Shown here piece after piece: positions 1 through 9,641 of a stretch of DNA of 64,000 nt. This DNA comes from Phycisphaerae bacterium (lineage in GTDB: Bacteria > Planctomycetota > Phycisphaerae > Sedimentisphaerales > UBA12454): NCBI GenBank assembly GCA_041652575.1, contig JBAZHC010000002.1, forward strand, positions 62,001-126,000, in the 5' to 3' direction. The notes below the pieces were generated by a model. That model was not told the origin of the DNA. It did not search any database and worked only from the letters and a program-made list of their open reading frames with translations. Each line of letters starts with the position of its first letter. Within the stretch, counting starts at the first letter, position 1. The translations under genes and the position numbers were made by a program.

Positions 1-1575
1 GGAGCAAGAGCTGCGATTGAATCGCTTATTAAACTTACACCGACAAAAGCGTCACGGCTCGATGCCGGCGGAAATGAGAAACAGGTCAACGCCAGCCAGT
101 TGAAGTGCGACGATGTTATCCGGGTAAGGCCCGGCGATAATATTGCCGCTGACGGCGAAGTTGTAAAAGGATTAAGCTCTGTTAATGAAGCGACAATCAC
201 GGGTGAATCACTTCCCGCCGATAAGGTGCCGGGAATGCAGGTTTTTGCGGGAACGAGCAATCTTACCGGCGTTCTCGATATCAGGGTAACAAGGGCTGGA
301 AAAGATACGACGCTCGGGAAAGTGCAATCGCTTATTCTGCAGGCTGAACATACGCAGATACCGATTATGCGTATAATCGACAGGTATGTAAAATGGTATA
401 TACCCGTAATATTGATGATTGCGGCGATAATATGGTTCTTTACAAAGGACGTTAACAGGGCGATAGGCGCTCTTGTTGTTTCCTGTCCGTGCGCATTGAT
501 ACTTGCGACGCCTACGGCGATGGTTGCAGCGTTGTCTGCTTCGGCAAGACTTGGCATTCTCATTAAGAAAGTCGCGGACCTCGAACTTGCCGGCAGAGTT
601 ACAGCGATAGTATTCGACAAGACCGGAACCCTGACTACAGGCCAGCTTTACGTTACCAAACTTACGCCCGCACAGGGCATTGAGCCTGCCGAACTTTTAA
701 AATTTGCCGCTTCAGCCGAACAGATGAGTAAACATCCTGCCGCAAGGGCGCTGCAGATAGTTGCAAAGGATGCGAATCTGTCGCTGGATACGCCGGTAGA
801 TTTTGCCGAGACGCCGGGAAAAGGTGTAACGGCTGTTGTACAGGGGACAAAGATATTTGTCGGACGAGATACTTTTCTGAAAGAAAACGGTATAGATACT
901 TCTGATGTGCCAGACCCGGCACTGCATGAAGAACAGGGGTTCAGCACTTTATATGTCGGCAGAGACAAAAAATGTATGGGATGGATCGGCATGCAGGACA
1001 AGACCAGACCCGAAGCCAGATTTGCAGTTGAGCAGTTGCTTGAAACCGGTATAAAACGGCTGACGATGCTGACCGGCGACAGGGAAGAAGTTGCTAAAAG
1101 AGTTGCCGCAGAACTCGGATGTACGGATGTAAAGGCCAAATGTCTGCCGCAGGATAAACTTGCCATTGTCGAAAAAATGAAAAAGGACGGCTTTGTCGTA
1201 GCAGTTGTCGGCGATGGAATAAATGACGCACCGGCCCTTGCAAGCGGAAACCTCGGAATAGCGATGGGAGCCGCAGGCAGCGATGTCGCAATAAATTCAG
1301 CGTCGATAGCGCTTATGAGCAACGACCTTAAACGGCTGCCGTTCCTCGTAAAACTTTCAAGGAAAACCACGTCGATTATCAATCAGAATCTTCTGTTTGG
1401 AATCCTGTTTATAATTCTTGGTGTTTCGGCTTCCGCTGTAGGATGGCTGCCGTTGATTTATGCGGCGCTGCTGCATTTTGCCGGTTCACTGGTTGTAGTC
1501 TTCAACAGCGCAAGATTAGTGCGATACGGCGAAGAACTGGAACCGCATAGTTATGCTCCGGCAGTGAATATTTAA
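1..1575 (+). CDS. Heavy-metal P1B-type ATPase, 5'-truncated by window edge
   Basis: Frame 1 is open from the first base, so the N-terminus (metal-binding domains and early membrane segments) lies outside the window. Visible in order are the actuator loop TGES (near base 197), the membrane metal site CPC (484-492), the phosphorylation motif DKTGTLT (616), the SKHPAA motif typical of P1B pumps (near 727) and the hinge GDGINDAP (near 1207). These show an ATP-driven transition-metal exporter in the inner membrane. The last membrane helix carries HFAGS near 1474, where Zn/Cd pumps have an Asp-Gly and Co-type pumps HEGS, so the metal cannot be assigned. It stands 49 bp ahead of the ABC genes. Confidence 0.93.
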   Translation, partial: GARAAIESLIKLTPTKASRLDAGGNEKQVNASQLKCDDVIRVRPGDNIAADGEVVKGLSSVNEATITGESLPADKVPGMQVFAGTSNLTGVLDIRVTRAGKDTTLGKVQSLILQAEHTQIPIMRIIDRYVKWYIPVILMIAAIIWFFTKDVNRAIGALVVSCPCALILATPTAMVAALSASARLGILIKKVADLELAGRVTAIVFDKTGTLTTGQLYVTKLTPAQGIEPAELLKFAASAEQMSKHPAARALQIVAKDANLSLDTPVDFAETPGKGVTAVVQGTKIFVGRDTFLKENGIDTSDVPDPALHEEQGFSTLYVGRDKKCMGWIGMQDKTRPEARFAVEQLLETGIKRLTMLTGDREEVAKRVAAELGCTDVKAKCLPQDKLAIVEKMKKDGFVVAVVGDGINDAPALASGNLGIAMGAAGSDVAINSASIALMSNDLKRLPFLVKLSRKTTSIINQNLLFGILFIILGVSASAVGWLPLIYAALLHFAGSLVVVFNSARLVRYGEELEPHSYAPAVNI

Positions 1576-1624
1576 TAAAATTTTTCACGCCAAAATTTAA
1601 TCTTTCTGATTTTGAGAGGGTATT

Positions 1625-2854
1625 TTGACTGCGAATAACGGACAATTTGCGATAGAGACGTTTTCACTGACCAAAATCTTCGCCGACTGGTGGGGACGAA
1701 GCAGAGTTGTGGCGGTTGATAATCTCAATATCAAAATCAGGAACAATCAGGTGTTTGGGCTTTTAGGGCCTAACGGGTCGGGTAAAACGACGATTCTGAA
1801 AATGCTGCTCGGACTGCTGCATCCTACAAAAGGAAGAGCGGTTATGCTGGGCGGGGACAGCAGGGACCCTAAAATAAGCGCTCAAATCGGATTTCTGCCG
1901 GAAGAGTCATATTTGTATTCATATCTAAACGCCAGAGAAACGCTGGATTTTTACGGCAGACTGTTTGGCTTAAACAGCAGAGTCAGAAAATCGCGAATCG
2001 ACGCGCTGCTCGATATGGTTGGATTGGCCGGAATGGCAAACAGACCTATCGGAACTTTTTCAAAAGGTATGGCGAGGAGAATAGGACTTGCCCAGGCGCT
2101 TATAAATGACCCCAAACTTCTTATTCTCGATGAGCCGACAAGCGGACTGGACCCTATCGGAACAAGGCAAATTAAGGACCTTATTGTCGAACTTGCAAAA
2201 CGCGGCAAAACAGTCCTGCTGAGCAGCCATCTGCTGGCCGATGCCGAGGAAGTCTGCGACCGTGTCGCCATACTTTACGGAGGACTTATACAAAAAGAAG
2301 GAAGCGTAGAAGAACTGCTTGCAAGAAAAGACAAAACACAGATTACTACAAATATTCTGACCGACAGGGCGGTAGAGCAGATAAGACGGATTGTCGAAAA
2401 AGACGGCGGCGACTTCGAGATAAAACCGCCGATGCAGAAACTTGAATCGTTTTTCATAGATATAGTCAGGCAGGCGCAGCAGCAGAAAAGACCTACAAGC
2501 GGAGCGGTAAACCGTCTGGAGGTCTCCGATGCCGAAAGGGCCGCTGCTATATCGGATGTGCTCGATAAGCTTGTTTCGGCGAAAATAGAGCCACAGAAAA
2601 AGATAGAAATGGCTGAAGTTGAAACGTTAAAAATTACTCCTGATTACGATGCTTTAAGCAAATTGACGCAGGAATCCGGACAGATGACCGAACCTGTTGT
2701 ACAGGACAGGAAAAATGAACCTGCACAAATCACACAACCATCGCAGCAGGACGGTATAAAAAAAGATATCCTCGATGAGCTTACAAAACCGAAGGGGTTT
2801 ACAGAACCACAGAATAACAGGCGTAAAAAAACAGAGGAGAAGAACAATGGGTAG
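1625..2854 (+). CDS. ABC transporter ATP-binding protein with long C-terminal extension
   Basis: ATPase subunit of an ABC-2 type exporter. Walker A GPNGSGKTT lies near residues 48-56, the signature FSKGMARR near 144, Walker B LLILDEPTSGLDP near 166 and the switch histidine in SSHLL soon after. The start is TTG, chosen because GAGAGGG sits a few bases upstream and the N-terminus fits the family. About 170 residues beyond the usual nucleotide-binding domain are charged and Gln/Lys-rich with no recognised fold, probably a cytoplasmic regulatory tail. The gene overlaps the permease gene by 8 bp, so the two are translationally coupled. The substrate is unknown. Confidence 0.92.
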   Translation: MTANNGQFAIETFSLTKIFADWWGRSRVVAVDNLNIKIRNNQVFGLLGPNGSGKTTILKMLLGLLHPTKGRAVMLGGDSRDPKISAQIGFLPEESYLYSYLNARETLDFYGRLFGLNSRVRKSRIDALLDMVGLAGMANRPIGTFSKGMARRIGLAQALINDPKLLILDEPTSGLDPIGTRQIKDLIVELAKRGKTVLLSSHLLADAEEVCDRVAILYGGLIQKEGSVEELLARKDKTQITTNILTDRAVEQIRRIVEKDGGDFEIKPPMQKLESFFIDIVRQAQQQKRPTSGAVNRLEVSDAERAAAISDVLDKLVSAKIEPQKKIEMAEVETLKITPDYDALSKLTQESGQMTEPVVQDRKNEPAQITQPSQQDGIKKDILDELTKPKGFTEPQNNRRKKTEEKNNG

Positions 2855-4220
2855 GGTCTGGGCTGTTGCCAAAAACAGCTTTGTCTCTGCGATGCGAATG
2901 AAGACGGCGATAGTCTTTATGCTGCTGCTGATTATACTGCTGCCGATTTTGTGTATTACAAGTACCGGCGACGGCACAACCAAAGGACGCATTCAGAGTT
3001 TTATCAGTTATGGGCTCGGCCTTACAGGTTTCCTGTTGTCGATTCTTACTGTTATAGTGTCCTGTTTCACTTTAAGCACCGATATAAAACATAAACAGAT
3101 TTACACGGTTATTACCAAGCCGATAAGACGATTCGAAGTGGTATTGGGTAAAGTGCTCGGCGTTGTAGTGCTGGATTTGCTGCTTTTGTTTGTGTTCTCG
3201 TCGATAATTTATGCGCTGACGCTTCAGATACCACGGATTTCAAAAACTAAAAGTGATGAGCTTGTCAAGCTGAATAATGAGTTTTTTACGGCAAGAACGG
3301 CTTTGAAGGCAAACTTTGACAGGCTGGTGGTAGAAAAACGTGTTAACGACGTCTATGAGGAGCTTAAAAAGTCCGGCCAGTTGGATGAGTCGAGAAGTAA
3401 ACAAGCTGTTTTGCAGGAACTTAGGGATGCGGCGAAGTACAGTATGTACTCGGCAGAGCCGGGCGGGATGGTTTTGTGGGAGTTTGAAAATGTAAAACCG
3501 TTCGATTCCAACGATAGTCTTTTTATTCGTTTAAAATTCAATGCCTCGCAGGTTCCGCCGGATAAAAATATTTATGGCGTATGGTATGTCGGAGATTATC
3601 GGCAGATAAAATATGGACAGGAAAATCTTAAGACCCCGATTCGAATTATTCCGCGTAAAGAGATAGTAGGGGCAATTCATGAGTTCCATGTGCCGGCCGA
3701 CGTTGTGGCTGAGGATGGTTATTTGGCAGTTGCTTTTTACAATGAGCCGATGAATAACACAACAGTGATATTTCCGCAGGAAGACGGCTTCGAAGTTCTT
3801 TATAAGGCCGGCAGTTTCGGCGATAATTTTTTGCGAGTAGTATTTATTATTTTCGCAAGGCTTGTTTTTCTTGCCGCACTTGGAGTTTCGCTTTCCACCT
3901 GGCTGGGGTTTCCTGTAGCGGTACTGTGCTGCCTTGCGGTTTTTGTTACAGGCGTGATAAATGGTTTTATCGTCGGCTCTTTCGGCTATCTGGGACAAAA
4001 CGTCATACTTTTTTACAAATATGTGTTAGAGCCTATTATCTGGCTTCTGCCGAAATTCGACCAGAATTACAATATCAACAAATATATAATCGACGCCAGA
4101 CTGATAGGGACAGGCTTTTTTGTAATGACTGTCACGGCGCTTGCGGTCAAGTCAGCCATTATTCTGGTTGCCGGATTTCTGATATTCGCGCGGCGGGAAA
4201 TAGCTAAAGTCATAGTTTAA
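2847..4220 (+). CDS. ABC-2 type transporter permease
   Basis: Membrane subunit paired with the preceding ATPase. The ATG at 2847 is preferred over upstream in-frame codons because GAGGAGA precedes it by six bases and the protein then begins MGRVWAVAKNSF, typical of ABC-2 permeases. An N-terminal hydrophobic helix (about residues 15-35) and a second pair (about 45-125) are followed by a long soluble domain (about 130-330), then a C-terminal block of hydrophobic helices. The large extracytoplasmic loop fits ABC-2 permeases of the NatB/gliding class. The next gene begins 26 bp downstream and probably belongs to the same unit. Confidence 0.88.
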   Translation: MGRVWAVAKNSFVSAMRMKTAIVFMLLLIILLPILCITSTGDGTTKGRIQSFISYGLGLTGFLLSILTVIVSCFTLSTDIKHKQIYTVITKPIRRFEVVLGKVLGVVVLDLLLLFVFSSIIYALTLQIPRISKTKSDELVKLNNEFFTARTALKANFDRLVVEKRVNDVYEELKKSGQLDESRSKQAVLQELRDAAKYSMYSAEPGGMVLWEFENVKPFDSNDSLFIRLKFNASQVPPDKNIYGVWYVGDYRQIKYGQENLKTPIRIIPRKEIVGAIHEFHVPADVVAEDGYLAVAFYNEPMNNTTVIFPQEDGFEVLYKAGSFGDNFLRVVFIIFARLVFLAALGVSLSTWLGFPVAVLCCLAVFVTGVINGFIVGSFGYLGQNVILFYKYVLEPIIWLLPKFDQNYNINKYIIDARLIGTGFFVMTVTALAVKSAIILVAGFLIFARREIAKVIV

Positions 4221-4246
4221 TTTTTTTTATAAGAAGATTTATTTTT

Positions 4247-6019
4247 ATGCGGTTACGGGAAATTGTTATCTGTGTTTTATGCGTACTTGCGGCGGCAGGG
4301 CTGCTGTTTTTGGGCTCGCAGAAACTCGATAAAATAAACGTTCAGCGAAGCGAGATGAAGCTGGTTATGAATGAGCCTCTCCAAAACGCTCCGCCTTCGC
4401 TGGCCTTTGCTACCGTTGCACTGGGAGCTTTCCGCGGACTTATTGTTGACGTGCTGTGGATTCGAGCCGACCAGTTGAAGGAAGAAGGTAAATTCTTCGA
4501 TGCGAAACAGCTTGCCGAATGGATAACGCTCCTTCAGCCGAGATTCGCGGCAGTATGGGACTTTCACGCATGGAATATGGCTTATAATATTTCTGTGGCC
4601 ATCCCCGCAAGCAGGCCGCAGGAACGATGGCAGTGGGTCAGGAACGGATATGAACTTCTTCGGGACAAAGGCATAGAAATAAATCCGGGAAACATCGACC
4701 TTTATCGTTCACTTGCCTGGATATTTCAGCACAAAATCGGCAACGTTATGGATGATTGCCATAAATACTATAAATTACAGCTTTATAATGCGATGAAACC
4801 GTTGATAGGACCGGGAACGCAGGAATATTATATTAAACTGGCAAAGGCGCCGAAAACGCTTCAGGAAATGCTCACAAACCCTGAGACAGTAAAGTTTTTA
4901 AATGAGCTTTCCGCGGCGGATGCCGTTTTTGCCAATCAGCAGGAACTTGTGGACAATTATCTTTCACTTCGGCAGCAGCCGGTAAAATTTCCGGAAAAAG
5001 ATTTTAAAGTCATCGATAAGTACAGGGGAACGGAAACGCTCAACGGCTTTGATGTTTTTGCCAAGGCGTATTATTTGAGGCATACCTGGGAAATGGAGCC
5101 GGAACTGATGGGTCAGTTAAATGAAAAATACGGGCCTGTCGATTATAAAGACCCTAACAAAGTACTGCCGCTGGACTGGACTCAGGCTGATGTTCATGCG
5201 ATGTACTGGGCGGCGCTGGGACTGAAAAGAACAGAAAAAAAATATTCATTTGAAATGCTTAGTACGGATAGAATTGTTTTTCACAGCCTTCAGAGTCTTT
5301 ACACTCGCGGGAAAATGATTATTTATACCTCGCGTGTACCTGCAAAAGACGACCCATGTGACATCAGCGAACAGGAGAGCGTATTTTTATTCCCGGACCT
5401 GAGAATGTTCAGTAGATATGACACGGCACTGCGGGAGTTAAAAAAGAAATATGTCGAGCTTGGTGCTGATCCGGAGATTCTTGAAGTTCCGCACAGGAAT
5501 ATGCTCAAACGAGCGGTTTTGCTGTTTTATCAGGCCGGTCATATTGACAAGGCTCTGGAAATATACAATACCCTGCGGAAAGAATATCCGACAGATAAGG
5601 AAATACAGGTTTCTCTGACGGAATATGCGAGAAACAGGCTGATTAACGAGCTATCCTCTATCGGCTTAAATGACGCCACAGAAATTATAACCCTTATGCT
5701 GCAGGAAGCAAATTATCGTTATGCTGTGCATGATGACGATGAGGCATTCGGCAGAGAGAAGATGGCGAAAGAAGTTTATGACTCTTACCAGAAAGAGTTT
5801 GGCGATGAGGGTGTCGACAGGGTAACGCTGCCGGATTTCAACATACTGCGATATATAGGATTGAGCGGTTTTCTGAATGATGCTCGATACCCGGAAGATT
5901 TAAAGCAAAACCTGCTTGGGCGAATACAAATAGAAAGGCCGGAACTTTACGAAAAATTGAAGCAGCAGCAGGAGTCTATTATGCAGGAGATGCAGAAGCA
6001 GGAAGGCACGCAGCAATGA
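4247..6019 (+). CDS. Membrane-anchored protein, TPR-like, of unknown function
   Basis: A 590-residue protein with one N-terminal hydrophobic helix (about residues 5-24), then a long soluble region that is helical in character and rich in aromatic residues. The stretch around residues 420-450 (LLFYQAGHIDKALEIYNTLR) reads like a tetratricopeptide unit. The C-terminus is Gln/Glu-rich. It follows the ABC permease by 26 bp and its stop overlaps the helicase start (ATGA), so it is cotranscribed with both. I infer a periplasmic or membrane-associated partner of the exporter. No catalytic motif is visible. Confidence 0.75.
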   Translation: MRLREIVICVLCVLAAAGLLFLGSQKLDKINVQRSEMKLVMNEPLQNAPPSLAFATVALGAFRGLIVDVLWIRADQLKEEGKFFDAKQLAEWITLLQPRFAAVWDFHAWNMAYNISVAIPASRPQERWQWVRNGYELLRDKGIEINPGNIDLYRSLAWIFQHKIGNVMDDCHKYYKLQLYNAMKPLIGPGTQEYYIKLAKAPKTLQEMLTNPETVKFLNELSAADAVFANQQELVDNYLSLRQQPVKFPEKDFKVIDKYRGTETLNGFDVFAKAYYLRHTWEMEPELMGQLNEKYGPVDYKDPNKVLPLDWTQADVHAMYWAALGLKRTEKKYSFEMLSTDRIVFHSLQSLYTRGKMIIYTSRVPAKDDPCDISEQESVFLFPDLRMFSRYDTALRELKKKYVELGADPEILEVPHRNMLKRAVLLFYQAGHIDKALEIYNTLRKEYPTDKEIQVSLTEYARNRLINELSSIGLNDATEIITLMLQEANYRYAVHDDDEAFGREKMAKEVYDSYQKEFGDEGVDRVTLPDFNILRYIGLSGFLNDARYPEDLKQNLLGRIQIERPELYEKLKQQQESIMQEMQKQEGTQQ

Positions 6020-8214
6020 GCCGACAGCAGGAAGCTGTGGAAAATCTTACAGGGGCGCAGAAACAGGCCGTCTTCCATAAGGATGGGCCTTTGCTGATTA
6101 TAGCAGGGCCGGGAAGCGGAAAAACTCGCGTAATTACACACCGGATTGCAGCGCTGGTTAAACAGGGCGTTTTGCCTTTTAATATCTGCGCAGTAACCTT
6201 TACCAATAAAGCAGCCGACGAAATGCGTCAGAGAGTTCTGGCGATGGATGTTCCGCAGGGGGTGAATTTAAGCACTTTTCATTCGCTTTGTGTCAGAATT
6301 CTGCGAAAGTTCAATGAAGCCGCGCGTATTGCTCCGGCATTCAGTATCTTCGCTGCTTCTGAACAGAAAAGCTGTATGAGAGAAGCGATTAAATCGGCCC
6401 AGCTTGATTCGAAAAATTTTCCGCCTGCCGCTATGCTCGAAACAGTATCGCGGCTGAAAAATAACCTTGAAGACGTAGGAACATTTGAGGCGAAAAGCAG
6501 CGGCGATTATTTTTCACAATGTGTGTTGAAAATTTACAGGACATACCAGAAGATTCTTGAAAAAAACAGTGCGCTTGATTTTGACGATTTGCTTCTGAAG
6601 ACGGCATTTCTGCTTAGAGATTTTCCGGATATCAGAAAACAATTAAATGAACGATTCAAATATCTGATGGTTGATGAATATCAGGATACCAACCACGCCC
6701 AGTACCAGATTGCCAGGGGATTGTCCGCAGAACACGGTAATATTTGCGTGACCGGCGACCCGGACCAGTCGATATACGGCTGGCGGGGGGCGGATATAGG
6801 CAATATCCTTGCCTTTGAACATGATTGGCCGGATGCTACAATTGTAAGGCTGGAAGAAAACTTCAGAAGTATGCCGGAAATTCTTGCTGTTGCCGACAGA
6901 CTTATCCTTGCCAATAAGAGCCGAAAGCAGAAAAAACTTCTGCCGATTAAAAAAGCCGGCGGTGAAATTGCCGCCCGCTGTCTTGAAGATGAACAGGCCG
7001 AAGCGGAATTTATAGCCCAATATACCAAACAACTCCTTAATGCCGGTACCGAAGCAAACCAGATAGCGGTGTTTTACCGGGTTAACTCGATGAGCAGAGC
7101 GATTGAAGAGGCGTTTGTGGTAAATCGGATTCCATACCAGATAATACGCGGCGTGGAATTCTACAGCCGAAAGGAAATCAGAGATATCCTGGCGTATCTG
7201 AGGCTGATTGTAAATCCGTCGGACGACCAGGCTCTTGTGCGGATAATCAATGCGCCTGTAAGGGGAATAGGACAAACGACAGTTTCGCGGCTTGCTGAAT
7301 ATGCGGCACTGCAAAGCACAAATATTTACCATGTCGTTAAAGACTGCGATAAAGTAAACTTACTCTCGGCCGCGGTAAAGATTAAACTTAAAGCTTTCGC
7401 GGAGATGATAGAGAATTTTAAAAAAAATATGGACCAGCCCTCTGCGGTTGTTATAGAAAATGTGTTCAGGGCAAGCGGGTTGTATGAATCTCTCAAAGCC
7501 GAAGTCGCGGAAGAATCTTACAGTAAGGCCTCGCCGCTTGATAATGTTTTTGAACTTATAAATTCCGCAAGACGATTCGACGAGCAGCAGGGCGGAAGCC
7601 TGGTTGATTTTCTGCAGCATATTGCGCTGTTCAGCGATACGGATACTTATGACGGCAAAAGCGGCAAGGTTTCGCTGATGACGCTGCATTGCGCAAAAGG
7701 CCTTGAGTTTGAAAATGTTATTATTGCCGGACTTGAGCAGGGACTTTTGCCGCACGAAAGAAGCGCAGATACTCCTTCGCAGCTCGAAGAGGAAAGAAGG
7801 CTGTTTTTCGTGGGTATTACGCGGGCAAAAAGACGGCTTTGTGTAACCCTGTGCAGGTATAGAACGATACACGGACAATTGACAAGAACAATTATATCGC
7901 CGTTTCTTTTTGAAGCCGGCCTTGAATTACAGGAATATGGTGACCGGACAGACGATTTGGATTATGATGATGACGACCAGCAGGATTCTTATCAGGAACC
8001 TGTTTCGCAGGTAGCCGGCAAAAAAAAGACAGATAATGCTTTTGCCGCCGGTCAGCTCGTTTCGCATAAAAAGTTTGGGATGGGCAGAGTAAAGGAATTT
8101 CATGATTTAGGAACAGAAAGCATTGTTGTCGTACAATTTAAAAGCGGTCAGGTAAAACCTTTAATGTTAAAATATGCTAATTTGAGTATTATTGGACAAA
8201 GCCAGGAGCATTGA
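6016..8214 (+). CDS. UvrD/PcrA-family 3'-5' DNA helicase
   Basis: Superfamily 1A helicase for repair and replication restart. Seen in order: Q motif GAQKQAV, motif I GPGSGKTRV near residue 32, motif Ia TFTNKAADEMR, motif II VDEYQDTNHAQ near 218, motif III TGDPDQSIYGWRGA, motif IV around FRSMPEIL, motif V SLMTLHCAKGLEFENV near 553, and motif VI EERRLFFVGITRAK near 594. The C-terminal 50 residues (from about 675) form the small Tudor-like domain typical of PcrA (GQLVSHKKFGMGRV). Its length of 732 residues is normal. The start overlaps the upstream stop by 4 bp. Confidence 0.96.
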   Translation: MSRQQEAVENLTGAQKQAVFHKDGPLLIIAGPGSGKTRVITHRIAALVKQGVLPFNICAVTFTNKAADEMRQRVLAMDVPQGVNLSTFHSLCVRILRKFNEAARIAPAFSIFAASEQKSCMREAIKSAQLDSKNFPPAAMLETVSRLKNNLEDVGTFEAKSSGDYFSQCVLKIYRTYQKILEKNSALDFDDLLLKTAFLLRDFPDIRKQLNERFKYLMVDEYQDTNHAQYQIARGLSAEHGNICVTGDPDQSIYGWRGADIGNILAFEHDWPDATIVRLEENFRSMPEILAVADRLILANKSRKQKKLLPIKKAGGEIAARCLEDEQAEAEFIAQYTKQLLNAGTEANQIAVFYRVNSMSRAIEEAFVVNRIPYQIIRGVEFYSRKEIRDILAYLRLIVNPSDDQALVRIINAPVRGIGQTTVSRLAEYAALQSTNIYHVVKDCDKVNLLSAAVKIKLKAFAEMIENFKKNMDQPSAVVIENVFRASGLYESLKAEVAEESYSKASPLDNVFELINSARRFDEQQGGSLVDFLQHIALFSDTDTYDGKSGKVSLMTLHCAKGLEFENVIIAGLEQGLLPHERSADTPSQLEEERRLFFVGITRAKRRLCVTLCRYRTIHGQLTRTIISPFLFEAGLELQEYGDRTDDLDYDDDDQQDSYQEPVSQVAGKKKTDNAFAAGQLVSHKKFGMGRVKEFHDLGTESIVVVQFKSGQVKPLMLKYANLSIIGQSQEH

Positions 8215-8216
8215 TT

Positions 8217-9623
8217 ATGGAAACGCCACAGGTAAAATTTTATTACAAAAATGTTACAGCGGAAGTTCTTGGGAAAGAGCACGGCATAACGAAACAGCAG
8301 TTCGATGAGCTTGTTAAAAAGACTGAACCGTTGATTGAACAGCTTAATGCCGAAAGGAAAGCCGGAAAAACTAAATATCGTGATTTGCCTTATAAGACCG
8401 ATATGGTTAAAGATGTAAAAAAGATCGCCGATGGAATCAAAGGATGTGAAAATTTCGTAGTCCTCGGCATAGGCGGCTCTGCCCTCGGTAATATCGCCCT
8501 GCAGACAGCGTTAAATCCTTATTTATATAATCTCGATGAAAAACAGCGAAAAGGTCCCCGGCTATTCGTGCTTGATAATGTTGACCCGCAGCAGATACGT
8601 TCGTTCCTCGATTGGGCCGGAGACAGGCTGGATAAAACTGTATTTAACGTTATAAGCAAATCGGGCAGAACAGCGGAGACGGCTTCACAATTTTTAACTA
8701 TCTGCGATTTGATTGAAAAAAGAATCGGCAAAGACAAGCTGAAAGAGCAGATTATTGCTACGACAGACGCCAAACAGGGAACGCTTCGCAATATTACCGA
8801 AAAATTCGGATTCAGAAATCTTGAAGTGCCGGATGGCGTCGGGGGCAGATTCAGTGTTCTCAGTGCTGTGGGACTTTTAAGCGCCGCCATATGCGGTATC
8901 GATATCGAACATCTCCTTGCCGGCGCTGCGGAAATGGATAAAAAAGTCAGCCTGAAGGATTTTTATAAAAATCCGGCCGCTGTCAACGCCGCGATAAACT
9001 GGCATTATTATAACAGGGGCAAGAAAATATCCGTAATGATGCCATACAGTTTTGCGTTAAAGGATTTCGCCGATTGGTACAGACAGTTGTGGGCGGAAAG
9101 TCTCGGCAAAGCCAAAGACCTTACCGGCAAAGAAGCCTTTGTCGGGCCCACACCCGTTAAAGCACTCGGAGCGACCGACCAGCACAGCCAGGTACAGCTT
9201 TACCGTGAAGGGCCGAATGACAAACTGTTTACATTCCTTGCCGTGAAGGACTTTGAAAAAGATGTCCAAATCGGCAAATCGCCCGATATCGCACCGGAAC
9301 TGGCGTATCTTTCAGGGCAGAAAATGAGCAGGCTTATCAACAGCGAAAAAACAGGGACCGAATACGCACTCCTGGCGAGCAAAAGGCCCTGTCTGACGGT
9401 TGCGTTTGACAGGATTTGTCCTTATACTGTAGGGCAGTTTATTTATCTGTTTGAAACGACGACCTCGATAGCCGGAATGCTGTTTGGGATTAATACATAT
9501 GACCAGCCTGCGGTTGAACTTGGCAAAGACGCCACGCTTGCATTAATGGGCAGCAGTGATTATGCTGAATTGGCGGAAAAAATAAAACCGTTCGAGAAAA
9601 TGGACAGTAGTTTTATTATATAA
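8217..9623 (+). CDS. pgi: Glucose-6-phosphate isomerase
   Basis: Interconverts glucose-6-phosphate and fructose-6-phosphate in glycolysis and gluconeogenesis. Phosphate-binding SKSGRTAETAS lies near residue 147, the family signature GVGGRFSVLSAVGL near 210, and the glutamine/histidine region GATDQHSQVQLYREG near 317. At 468 residues it is the short bacterial form. The ATG at 8217 is chosen over a TTG at 8211 because AGGAG (8204-8208) is eight bases upstream of the ATG but only two from the TTG. It follows the helicase stop by 2 bp and precedes the mannose-1-phosphate guanylyltransferase by 18 bp. Confidence 0.95.
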   Translation: METPQVKFYYKNVTAEVLGKEHGITKQQFDELVKKTEPLIEQLNAERKAGKTKYRDLPYKTDMVKDVKKIADGIKGCENFVVLGIGGSALGNIALQTALNPYLYNLDEKQRKGPRLFVLDNVDPQQIRSFLDWAGDRLDKTVFNVISKSGRTAETASQFLTICDLIEKRIGKDKLKEQIIATTDAKQGTLRNITEKFGFRNLEVPDGVGGRFSVLSAVGLLSAAICGIDIEHLLAGAAEMDKKVSLKDFYKNPAAVNAAINWHYYNRGKKISVMMPYSFALKDFADWYRQLWAESLGKAKDLTGKEAFVGPTPVKALGATDQHSQVQLYREGPNDKLFTFLAVKDFEKDVQIGKSPDIAPELAYLSGQKMSRLINSEKTGTEYALLASKRPCLTVAFDRICPYTVGQFIYLFETTTSIAGMLFGINTYDQPAVELGKDATLALMGSSDYAELAEKIKPFEKMDSSFII

Positions 9624-9641
9624 ATCTGAAAAGGGAAGCTT

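Noticed and set aside
648..1382. Minus-strand frame opposite the metal ATPase
   Set aside because: Ser/Leu/Thr-rich shadow translation of a gene with clear motifs on the other strand.
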